Source: Symbiodinium sp. CCMP2592 (lineage: Eukaryota > Sar > Dinophyceae > Suessiales > Symbiodiniaceae). From it: a stretch of DNA of 64,000 bases. Shown piece after piece: positions 12,229 to 21,500 of this stretch (its first letter is position 1; each line of letters begins with the position of its first letter). The notes below the pieces were generated by a model that searched no databases, was not told the origin of the DNA, and worked only from the letters and a program-made list of their open reading frames with translations. The stretch lies in contig CAJNDT010006149.1 in the NCBI GenBank assembly GCA_905221615.1, positions 124,001 to 188,000 on the forward strand, in the 5' to 3' direction. Position numbers and translations under genes: made by a program.

Positions 12229-13257
12229 CTAAGGACCCTGATCAATTGCGGCTGAGGGAAGCTCGGGAATGATGCTGTTGCACTCTGCTTCTAGCCTGCT
12301 GCTGCCGTGCTCGATGTTGTTTGCACTGCCTTCGCTGACTCCAACGCTGACTTGAGGCTTCTGCATTCTCTCATCATAAAAACCCAGCTCACACAGCTCC
12401 CTCAGGACATCCGAGGACACGTTGAGATGACCGCGTGGCGTGTAGCCAACCGCGACCCCTCGCACTCCTTGAAAAGGTTCTGTCCCATGCATGCGGACAG
12501 CAGCATTGAACCTCACGCATCTGTGAGATAGCTCGTGCACCTTTCCAGGTTTCTGCTGCCCCTCGTTGTCGATGTGCCGTTTAGCAGTGTTGCCAAGTTC
12601 CCCCGGAAGCCCTTCAATCCAGAGTTGTCCACCCTGAAACCGGCTCAAACCCAGTACCACAGACTCTCGCTCCAAAGAGTTGCGATCCCGATGAGACCGG
12701 AACACCAAGTTGATTGCCATACTCAGTGACAAGAACTCCAGGTCTGGCTCCTGCTGCCGCACTAACTTGCAGACAAGCCTAACAAGCCATGGATGCCGAC
12801 GGGTCTCTGAAGTCACTCCCAGCACCCCTCCATGAACAAACAACCCGAAAGTCCACAAAGGCAACGTCTTGGCATCCTCGTTGTCGACTTGCTTCATCCT
12901 GTCTGTTCGCCTCTCAACTAAGCTAGCCAGCTGAACCGCGCTCCAAACCTCATCAAAGGTCACTGTGGACTTCGAGCACAGCTCCTCTGCTCTCTTCTCA
13001 CCAGCATCTGTTACCGATGCCGCTGGGGCTGCTGCACTCTCCTCCTGAACCTTTCCCACTGCTTCCACTGTAGGCATGTAATCCCGGATTTGCAGAACAC
13101 CATCTTCTATCTTCATGACGCGGGCATTCCCCTTACTCTTCCAGTCTCTCGCCAACAGCACTCTGATGGGTTTGAAGTCTTCCCAAGAAATGTATGGAAG
13201 CCCGTTCTGCTCAAAGCAATGCACAGTCAGGGTCGTCTCACCATCATGGTACATCAC
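12229..13257 (-). pseudogene. 2OG-Fe(II) dioxygenase-like domain within copia pol
   Basis: A segment of about 340 residues lies between protease and integrase, where canonical copia pol has nothing comparable. Residues 135-295 carry the signature of a double-stranded beta-helix dioxygenase: H189-R-D191 followed by N193, then SVVLGLSRFQGGQLWIE, then CVRFN, H257 and R266, i.e. HxD...H...R with the usual order and spacing; the H-x-D-x-N followed by GG-L pattern recalls the TET/JBP branch. Known enzymes of this fold bind Fe(II) through HxD...H and 2-oxoglutarate through the Arg; activity and substrate here are inference. It joins the protease by a one-base slip at an A run (about 13262) and is followed by TAG. 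A related domain is found free-standing at 35784-36683. Confidence 0.7.
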
Positions 13258-14024
13258 CCGGGTTTTGGCCCCAACTCATCCCAAACAAACGCTCCTCGAA
13301 TCCCTCTCAATCGCCGTACGCTCAGAATCCAATCAGCGTCCTTGTCGGATTCCTCTTCTCCCACCATGAGTTCTCCGTCCCGGGTTCTCCACGCATCTAC
13401 CAGATCACCCGATGCAAGCGCAACATGAGTATGCTTGCATCTGGAGACCATAAACCCTTCAGGACAAGGTCTAATCACCTCGTTGGCACCTGAGTCAACC
13501 AGTACCCTCGGGCCGAAACAAGATCTCCCTGCAGCGACCGTCGGGCCTTCCTGATTCTCAGCCGCACTTGCCCTACTTGTTGAGGCCTGGGGCCCAGGAG
13601 ATGACGCCTTTACAGATGGTGCTTTTGCCTTCGGAGTTGAGCTCGAAGCCGATTCTGAAGATGCCTTTGCCTTTGGAACCGAACTCGAGGCTGCTACTGA
13701 AGGAGGCTTCGGAACGGCAGTCGGGTATCCCGGGGGTGCCCGAACAGTAGGGGACTTCGCTGGTGGAGCGCCCTTGGCTTTCGCACTCTGGTCCCGGAGG
13801 GCCATAATTTCCGCACCCGAAAAATCCCGAAGTCTCAAACCCCTCCTAGCATCCTCCAACGTCCAACTCTCAACCCTGGGAGGGACCGAGCTCTCCGTCA
13901 GTGCAAGCATCTGCTCACGACCCGTGTCTTCATCCACAACATGAACCAGCACAACAGGCCTAAGCACACCGTCCTGATACATACTCAATGTCTGATGAGC
14001 TTCAACAATGTACTGATTCAACAT
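13254..14024 (-). pseudogene. copia aspartic protease region of pol
   Basis: Cleaves the gag-pol polyprotein. The catalytic loop D177-S-G-A lies in VLVDSGANEVIRP near the C-terminal third, preceded by a 100-residue Ala/Lys/Ser/Pro-rich linker. The frame is the same as gag's, but gag ends with TGA at 14106-14108 and the 80 bases between are best read in another frame (peptide NLIAVVGIWQILEEL), so two compensating frame changes lie between gag and this segment. Its end overlaps the next segment by ATGA; the natural reading across is LGPKTRVMYHDG, with one A missing. Confidence 0.8.
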
Positions 14025-14105
14025 GATTCAACCCTATCTGAAGATCCTCAATCGGAAGTTGGAAATCCAGCTCTTCAAGAATCTGCCAGATGCCCACCAC
14101 AGCAA

Positions 14106-16844
14106 TCAAGTTCGGTCCGTTAACTTGCTAGGGGCAATGGCATGGGTCAACAGCTGAAAAGGCCCACTAGACTCACTAGACAACAGAGCATACTCGGTTT
14201 GATGGAGAACTAAGTACCACAGTGGCGGTCTATTCTGATCCCTGGAGTCGTCACTTTCAGGCTCACTTTCAATGTTGGTAGTTCCACTCGAATGTGCTGA
14301 GCCCGCTTCCGAAAGACTGGAGTGAGCATCCGAAACCAACGCCGGTTCCGGGGAATTGGGTTGTTCTCCTCTGTAGTCTTGCTCAGGCACACTCTCATTG
14401 TCTGACGAACCTTGATGCGACCCCAAACCCCGCGCCATCATGGCAACAGCCCGAACCGTCGAGGCCCTGGGACCCACATCAACTCCCAACAAACCAGCAA
14501 CTGCGGCTTTCACCTCAGCTTTAGGCTTTGCCTCTGGCTTCGGTTTTGGTTTGGCTTCTGGCTTACGCTTTGGCTTGGCTTCTGGCTTAGGCTTTGGCTT
14601 GGGGGTAGCATCGGGCTTCGCGCCATCAGCGGATTTCCCACTGCCCTTTCCCGAACCTTTATCCTTGCCTTTGTCCTTTCCTTTACCTTTTCCACCCTTC
14701 GTGGAATCCTGATGAACATAAGGACAACTCGCACCTCGCCAACAGCCCCCGGGCTTCGCATGAAAGTAGCACGCACGTCCCCTGCCCTTTTCCGCCACCT
14801 CTGCAGCAACCACCACCTCGCCGCTTTGAGCCGCCCTAGCATCCCTAACCTCCTGATCCGATGCAAGACGTCTGCACTCCACTTCAAGCAAGGCCAAATA
14901 CCTATCCACACCCGAAGTCGCTGGAATAATGATGTCCGGTTGCATCCTCAAGAGATTGATCTTCATGGATAGCTGCTGATTCTTCTTTTCTAAACTTCGC
15001 ATCAAGCTGTCCAACGCCGCTAGACTCTCGTTGGGGGCTTGCTCGGGAAGACCCAAGGATTGAGCACGACCTCTCGCCAACTTCCAACGTCGAAGCGTCG
15101 TCATTGCAGGTTTGAAATCCGGTGCCGATGGCAACTGTCTCAAGTAACGCTGGATCGATTCAAGTTCCTCTCTGCCTCCTGGGGCATAATGCTCATGAAG
15201 ACTCTCGAACAAAAGGACGCAGCGAACGCTGTTTGAAGTTGAGCTTTCCACCACTGGCTGACGGACTGCCTGCGGGAGATTCTTCAACATGGACAAAAAC
15301 AATCGTGTCTCCATCTCTGCCTCGATCCCACCTCGGTGCGCAAAAAATCCAGTGAGTCTCTTCTTCTCATAACGCTGCCGCCCTTCCTCGTATGTACGAT
15401 CGAAGTAACCCGCAAAACCCGAATGGATAGCTGCCAAAACTGTCCTAGTTTCAACTCGCCATTGATGCACTGTCATTCCTACCTCCCATGGCTCGCCACC
15501 AGCAGAAAGGTCCAACGTTGGCGCGTCTTTGAGAAGCTTGTAGGTCGCTTGATTGATCCGAAATGTCAGTCTCTCCGTTCCCTCACTCTTCTTTGTCATG
15601 TCTGGAGGTAGAGGAGGAGGTTGAGAGCAAGGACCAAAAGACAACCCCGGGGGGAGACCAGCTTCAGCATCCTGTGCAACCCATGCCGATTCACCACCCC
15701 ACCATACATCTTCATCATACTGTTCTGCAGTCTCATTCGCTGCTGGAAGCTCTGGGGTCATGGCATAATGCAGCGGTCCTGGCGGTGTGGCTCGAGCTCC
15801 ATAGCCAGCCATCTGTGAAGCCGACCCTCTCAAGCCAACGAGCCCTGCATCCAGACCCATTTGCTTCTGAATCGTTTCATCTCGCTGCCGTAGTTTAGCA
15901 ACAAGTTTCTCAAGCTCAGCAACCCTGGAAATCACCCATCGAGTCTGCTCTAAGCTCTGCTCGTATCTGCGATTGGCTTCCACAGCCTCCGACTGAGCCT
16001 TATCCAGGCTCAGCTTCAGCTGCTCAATCTGTTCATCGCTGGCTATCTGCTTCCTACTCACAGCATGCAGAGTTGTAGCTTGTCTTTCCAACATCACAAC
16101 CAGATACTGCTTCTGCTCTTCTGCAGACTTGTCCAGCAATCCCTCGCAGTCCTCGCGCATTCCAGCTTGGCTCGCCAGAACACCCTCGAAGTTGCTTTCT
16201 AACTCTGACATTCTTTGCGCTGCCTTATTCCAGGTATCTTTTATACCAGCTTCGAACTCCGCAAGAAGGCCCATCGTCCTAACATGCTCGGTGGATAGCG
16301 AAGCCAGCCTCTGGTCCTGGTGTACACCTTGTGACTGCAGAGCGCCAACTGACGCTTGCAGCTGTGCAATCTGTTCTCGGTTTTCCTTGCTACCTTCTGC
16401 AGCCTTCATGACACACTGGCCAAGCAACTCTGATCTACGGAACAACTCATCGGCCATCCCTTGCATGCTATGGCGAACGTGATCAAGGTTTGCCAACTGT
16501 CCCAACTCAAGCCGCTGCAATGCCTCAAGTCGTGATATCATGTCAGGGGGTATAATCACCTGTGAGAGGCTCTTAAACACCACTGACCCATCCGCTCGAA
16601 GGTCCGCTGCAGAAGTTGCCGCTGCTGATGCATGCTGATGTTGCTGTTGCTGCAGGTGCTGAATTGCACTAAGTGCAGAGTCTTGCCCAAGGGGAGCCCT
16701 TGGGCTCATAACCTGTTGGTTATGAGCAGTGTTTGGGGAAGGAGTTCCCGTGACGATGCTATAATGAGAAGGAGGACTCGGACTATTGATATTGATTCTA
16801 ACAGAATGAGGAACATCGTCTAGAGGATCGTACGTACTCTCCAT
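14106..16844 (-). CDS. gag: gag protein of the complete copia element
   Basis: 912 codons without a break. The first Met (MESTYDPLDD) lies inside the 5' LTR and the frame runs through the LTR end and the primer site; a second Met (residue 46) lies within the primer site itself. Residues 80-330 form a long coiled coil (Glu/Gln/Leu-rich heptads), 430-660 a helical domain (starts WEVGMTVHQW) like copia capsid regions, then a CCCH finger C692-x8-C701-x5-C707-x3-H711, then tandem Lys-Pro repeats (KPKPKPEAKP) and an acidic tail. It should assemble particles and bind element RNA through the finger and the basic repeats. Intact, in contrast to the broken pol. Ends with TGA at 14106. Confidence 0.85.
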   Translation of the reverse strand: MESTYDPLDDVPHSVRININSPSPPSHYSIVTGTPSPNTAHNQQVMSPRAPLGQDSALSAIQHLQQQQHQHASAAATSAADLRADGSVVFKSLSQVIIPPDMISRLEALQRLELGQLANLDHVRHSMQGMADELFRRSELLGQCVMKAAEGSKENREQIAQLQASVGALQSQGVHQDQRLASLSTEHVRTMGLLAEFEAGIKDTWNKAAQRMSELESNFEGVLASQAGMREDCEGLLDKSAEEQKQYLVVMLERQATTLHAVSRKQIASDEQIEQLKLSLDKAQSEAVEANRRYEQSLEQTRWVISRVAELEKLVAKLRQRDETIQKQMGLDAGLVGLRGSASQMAGYGARATPPGPLHYAMTPELPAANETAEQYDEDVWWGGESAWVAQDAEAGLPPGLSFGPCSQPPPLPPDMTKKSEGTERLTFRINQATYKLLKDAPTLDLSAGGEPWEVGMTVHQWRVETRTVLAAIHSGFAGYFDRTYEEGRQRYEKKRLTGFFAHRGGIEAEMETRLFLSMLKNLPQAVRQPVVESSTSNSVRCVLLFESLHEHYAPGGREELESIQRYLRQLPSAPDFKPAMTTLRRWKLARGRAQSLGLPEQAPNESLAALDSLMRSLEKKNQQLSMKINLLRMQPDIIIPATSGVDRYLALLEVECRRLASDQEVRDARAAQSGEVVVAAEVAEKGRGRACYFHAKPGGCWRGASCPYVHQDSTKGGKGKGKDKGKDKGSGKGSGKSADGAKPDATPKPKPKPEAKPKRKPEAKPKPKPEAKPKAEVKAAVAGLLGVDVGPRASTVRAVAMMARGLGSHQGSSDNESVPEQDYRGEQPNSPEPALVSDAHSSLSEAGSAHSSGTTNIESEPESDDSRDQNRPPLWYLVLHQTEYALLSSESSGPFQLLTHAIAPSKLTDRT
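16701..16713 (-). promoter_or_regulatory. primer binding site, half-tRNA(iMet) type
   Basis: Directly after the 5' LTR the element strand reads GGTTATGAGCCCA. Its complement TGGGCTCATAACC is the anticodon arm, including the CAT anticodon, of eukaryotic initiator tRNA-Met. Drosophila copia has the nearly identical site GGTTATGGGCCCA and is known to be primed by a tRNA(iMet) cut in the anticodon region. The ATG within the site is also an in-frame gag codon. Confidence 0.85.
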
Positions 16845-16996
16845 GGGCCTGTCGAGCCCCCAGGCTCACCAAACCCCAATTCAAAACCCCCAAATCACAC
16901 ATCACTCAACTTTCACGTTCCGACTTGAGCCATCGGTGATGGCGTGTCATCCTTAGCAGGGGCCATGCATCCTGCACGTTGCACGGTACACCTGCA
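16714..16996 (-). repeat. 5' LTR of the copia element
   Basis: 283 bp, TG...CA ends, matching 8768-9050 except at four positions. In element orientation the gag ATG lies at 16842-16844, 152 bp into the LTR, so transcription must start within the first half. No clear TATA box is seen in that half. Confidence 0.95.
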
Positions 16997-17001
16997 ATTA
17001 C
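16997..17001. repeat. target site duplication, right copy (ATTAC)
   Basis: Identical to 8763-8767 and adjoining the outer end of the 5' LTR. Confidence 0.93.
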
Positions 17002-17076
17002 CATTACCAGCATTTGCCCAACCTGGCCATCACCATCACCAACTTCATCAGCATCGTCGGCAAGATCATTATCATA

Positions 17077-17161
17077 ACTGTTCGCCCCAACGAACAACAC
17101 CATGGTGCTGTCGCAAGCCGCTTGCGACAGCACCATGGTGTTGTTCGTTGGGGCGAACAGT
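17077..17161. repeat. 85-bp perfect palindrome
   Basis: Two 42-bp arms are exact reverse complements around a single central C. The arms begin ACTGTTCGCCCC and end GGGGCGAACAGT. Beyond the arms the match stops at once on both sides. It lies 75 bp outside the copia target duplication. In single strands it would fold into a hairpin of very high stability. Whether it is a natural foldback or an assembly or library artefact cannot be told. Confidence 0.9.
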
Positions 17162-17423
17162 CTTTTGATGATGATGAGTTTATGATAATGCGCTTAGCGG
17201 TTCGCATTTAAGGACAGACCTCAGTATCTCTCTCCAAAAGTACTCTTGAATTTCTTGTCGTGGTACCGGGCTGCTCTGTCGCCGTCAGCAGCAGCAAATC
17301 GTCGCCGTAGTCTTTCTCCTCAAAAGCAAGCCCGACCAACTAGCCACCCACCAAAGCCAAGCATGCATTATCCACGTGCGTCCGCACACGCACTTACATA
17401 CATTGCTACATGCATACGCGCGT

Positions 17424-17660
17424 ACAGACAGACAGACAGACAGACCGACAGACAGGCAGACAGACAGGCAGACAGACGAAAAGCTCTTAAATGCATGCAT
17501 GCACGCATGCATACGTACATACACACATACACGAATACACACATACGTCTACATACATACATACATACATACACACGCATACATACATACATCTTCATAC
17601 TTACATACATACTTACAGACAGACGGCCGGACGAACGGACAGACAGCCAGCCCGGCAGGC
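17424..17660. repeat. (ACAG)n and (ACAT)n microsatellites
   Basis: (ACAG/ACGG) units at 17424-17475 pass into (ACAT/ACAC) units to about 17620 and again ACAG-like units to 17660. Long frames here (Tyr/Ile/His/Thr-rich) are artefacts. A short (AC)n lies at about 18102-18125. Confidence 0.9.
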
Positions 17661-18475
17661 AGACAGACATACATTGACATACATATGCATAACATATCGT
17701 ACACAAACATACATGAACGTACATCAACAACACCCTGACATGCATCATCATGCATAACCATATCATACAAATCATACATGTATGCCAGACACCAGGAAGG
17801 GCTTACGGAGAACGAGAGAATGATCCGCGCAGGTAGGGTGCTGCCCCGGCATGCCAGACACAAGGAATGGCAGGCCAACTGAAATGAGTGAGACGTATCC
17901 CCACGCCCTCGCTGGGACCCAGGGCAGATGTGTGGGCAGGTACATCTGCCCACAGTGCAGGACTGAGCCCCTCTGCTCTCGCCCTGTCCCCCTGCAGAAC
18001 TATGAAAGTGAAAAATGAAGTGTGTGGGGGTGCTTTGGCATGAACTAGGTAAACTAGGAAGTAAGAAGCGCAATCCATGCAGACGCAGGCGCGCGCACAG
18101 ACACACACACACACACGCACACACGCACAGAGACGCAAACAGACCTCGCACATCTGTACGTCATGCGCAAAAACAACACAGCTCCAAGCCACCCACAGTA
18201 AAGAAGACTCAAATATGCAGGCGTCGTCTTCACGCGACAAACACCTCACCGCGGTCTTTGCAAGTCAATTTCCTGCGAAGCCAGCCAAGGCCCCAAACGG
18301 AAATCATGTCCCAACTTGTGCGACAAGGTCAGCACCACTCAGCTGCTGTCACTGAGGATAGGCAATGCCCCCCAATAAGGGTCCGACAACAAACTGGTCG
18401 AGCAATATCTCCTGCTGAGTCAGGTGTCATTTGAAGTTTCACAAATGCAAAACTGCTGTCCCCTGCCCCCAGGCA

Positions 18476-18478
<3 letters not shown>

Positions 18479-18522
<44 letters not shown>
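18479..18522. repeat. (CT)n dinucleotide run
   Basis: About 22 uninterrupted CT units. Confidence 0.97.
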
Positions 18523-18524
<2 letters not shown>

Positions 18525-21500
18525 AGACACTTGCAAAACCGACAAACTTCAAATTTGCGCCAAAGTCATATCAATGAGAAGGCTTACGGCTTACCTGTTG
18601 CATTCGCGCAGGCACAAGCTCTGCTCTCGCATGCCGTCACCTGCATGCCACCCATGCCGCTGTCCAACTCGGCCGCCTGCTTTCGAAGCCGGGCTGCCTG
18701 GGTCGTGGGCAAAGACGGTCGGGAATCGAATGGCGCTGTGGCGCTGTGAGATACTCTTTTGAAAATCTGGGTCTTGGGCTTAGAGACGATACGATTCTGC
18801 CGAAATGTCCAAACGCAGAAGAAGCCCTGGGCTCTTAAATCGACAACGTGAAGGATTTCCAGCAGCTCGCCCTTTCAATGTTCCACTCTCACACCTCGGA
18901 CGGATTGTTGCCTGCGATGCTAACACGAGCACCCGGGCTGGCCACGCGAGGTTTCGACTCGACTAGACCTTCGTGCTGATTACGAATTCAGGTGGCCGCT
19001 GGATGTCGAACGAAGGTTCTCTCGGCTGTCTGATCTCCTCATGCGTCTCAAACCTGAAACTTGTTTGACCAGTGCTGGCCTGGTCCGGCGTCTCGAGCGC
19101 CACAACTAATTGCAGCTCATCTTGGGCGCAATACGTGTGGAAGCTGCCTTTCCTGAGTAGGGGGAAACGGGACAATTGTAATAGCCCAAAATACTTGTGG
19201 ATACGCATGCGGTAGCACATAGCGGCCTTCGGATCGCCTTTTCCAATAATTATGCCAGCGTAGATCCCAAACACCACCGCGACCATGACGATCATCCTTC
19301 TTTCCCTCACCCTCGCTACTCGGGCCTGCTGACCGGAGAACATAACATACGTTTGGAAGCAAGGGGGGGGGGGGGGGCATGCTGCTCCATCATCATGACC
19401 GCCGCCACTAGCAGAGGTGACTATCATAGGCAGTTGCTGTCACTATTCAACTTGTCCTTCTTGTCATCTGCCATGACATTCCAGCTCCTCATCATTCCCG
19501 GCAACGTCAGACCACCGGCGACAGGAAAATCCGCTACAAGGTTCTTCAAGTACGCCACCATCATGATTTTTGTCATGCTGGCGGCTGTGCCAGGTTTGCC
19601 TCATGGCACGCTTAAACTAAACATTCTCGTCCTTAGATCAGCAATCGTTTGCCACTTGCTGTTGCCTTAATCTCTGTCGCAGTTGTCTCCACCAGCACCG
19701 GCATTTTCATCATCAGCATTCTCATCAGCGGTTCTCAAGCTCGCACCTCTATCAGGAGACTCTACTCTGCTTTTGGTGGCTCTTCTGGCTTGTCTCATCT
19801 CACAGCACTTGCTGCTTCTGGCACCCTTTTAAAAGTACTTGCACAGTTTCTGTCAGTTAGTCGCCCTGACCTTCATGCAGCCCAAAAGATCGAAAATGCG
19901 CGAGGGGCACGCAATGGCGCAAAGCAGCAATGCCTGAAATGCTAACCAACTCCTCGTAGGCCAAACTTCTAACACACTCCATGCCCGCAGTGGAAAGAAG
20001 AACTCCTAAGCAAAATGTAAAGCTGTAAAGTTCCAGCGTCTTCAGGAGCTGCCTTCCCGGGCGTCGGTGTTCCAAAGCCCGGGCCGCCTCCGGCAGCCCC
20101 GGCACGTGGAGGTGATGCGGTCTGACGTACAAATGTCACGGCCAAGCTTTGCAGAGCAATGTTAATTACGTCTAGGGGAGCTTTTAATATGTCGCACTGG
20201 AAAGCAGTTCTGGCTCCAGCTCTTGCAGGTTTTGAGGTGCAGATAAGCTATTCTTGCGTCGTTGTCGCTACAGCATGTGTGAGCAAGAAGCCGACCGTGG
20301 CAGGCCCGATATTTACGATCAATGGGGCCGGTCTGGATCCGAGGAGTTGTTGCGTCTGTGCGTTTGGGACCCAAGCTTTGGCACTTGAATTGCGTGCTTT
20401 TCTGGATCGCTTCGGTCTCTTCTCTTTGCAACTTCGTGCAGCACGAGCAACACAACCGCAGTAGGAAGAAGAGGAGGAAGAAGAGGAGCAGGGGAAGCAG
20501 TTGGGACTAACTGACAATGACGTTGATGATGATGGGGAGGAGGAGGAGGAGCAGGAGGACGAGGGTGGTGACGATGATGATGACGATGATCAAGATGATG
20601 TTGGTAACAATTCCAGGTCTGTCGGAGAGCAGCCGCTCGGTTCTCGAATCCATCTGGCCGTCGGTATTCTGTCAACTCTCAAGATCATGCCGCTGTGAGC
20701 GTGCTGTATGCCAAGTGCAAGCTGGTGCTCAAGACTCTTGCCCCACCAGTCCTGGGCGGTTCTGCATGCCAGTCGATGTGCTCCTTCAGGAAGGTCCAGA
20801 AATAGTTGGATGAACATAGGTCGAAGTTGGGTTGCTTCTAGTGACTTCCGTAATCTGCTTCCAAGTGTTCGAACATCGAGGGCTGCAGGACTTTGAAGGC
20901 TGGATTTCCGAGCGGAATCCAGCTACATCTCCGGGAAGGGTCCGGAAACACGGAGCTTGTATCAATCTTCAACTGAAATTCTGAAACCTTTCTGCGCTGC
21001 AGAGTCTTTGCTTCCCTCTCAGCCTCCTCAAAAACTGCTCCTTCTCCTCGCCGAAGGGCAAAAGGAACTGCGTATGCCAGTCGGCCATGGCGGCCCAACT
21101 GAACTTCACATCCCTTGAATCTCTTGTATTTGCACCTCTGGTACTTCCGCATCTGTTGTCCGCTACAGATACCGAGCATTGAAGGCTCACGGTCGACATC
21201 AAGCCTGTACGTCGGGTGGTATCGGCGCCAACGCAAAGTTACAACTGTAAATCTTTCTGAGTTACTCTAGCTGCAACTGCTTTCAAAAATTCTTCGGCTG
21301 CGAAGGAGACATGGGTGAGCATTTGCACTATCTTGCTCAAAACCACACATTGTTCTTCAGGCTCAATGGTTTTCGCGTTTTGCTGCACACTGAGTGGCAC
21401 TCCAAGAGCCTTGTGGTATCCGTTGAAGGAGTGCCGAAGCCCCACGATCCAACTTGAAGATTGGATAAGTATTGGATATGTACCTGTACATGAACGTGAA

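Larger units (their letters stand above)
8768..16996 (-). mobile_element. complete Ty1/copia retrotransposon, 8,229 bp
   Basis: All structural hallmarks are visible. Two 283-bp direct LTRs (8768-9050 and 16714-16996) differ at four positions and have TG...CA ends. Perfect 5-bp target duplications ATTAC sit at 8763-8767 and 16997-17001. A primer site directly follows the 5' LTR and a purine tract directly precedes the 3' LTR. The internal order on the minus strand is gag, protease, dioxygenase-like domain, integrase, RT, RNase H; integrase before RT defines the copia superfamily. Gag is intact, whereas pol needs several frameshifts and two TAG codons read through. Four differences in 283 bp (98.6 % identity) imply a fairly recent insertion. 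Confidence 0.95.

Noticed and set aside
17246..18151. Open frames of 120-200 codons on both strands, rich in Tyr/His/Thr or Cys/Val
   Set aside because: They follow the ACAG/ACAT tetranucleotide periodicity and have no domain.
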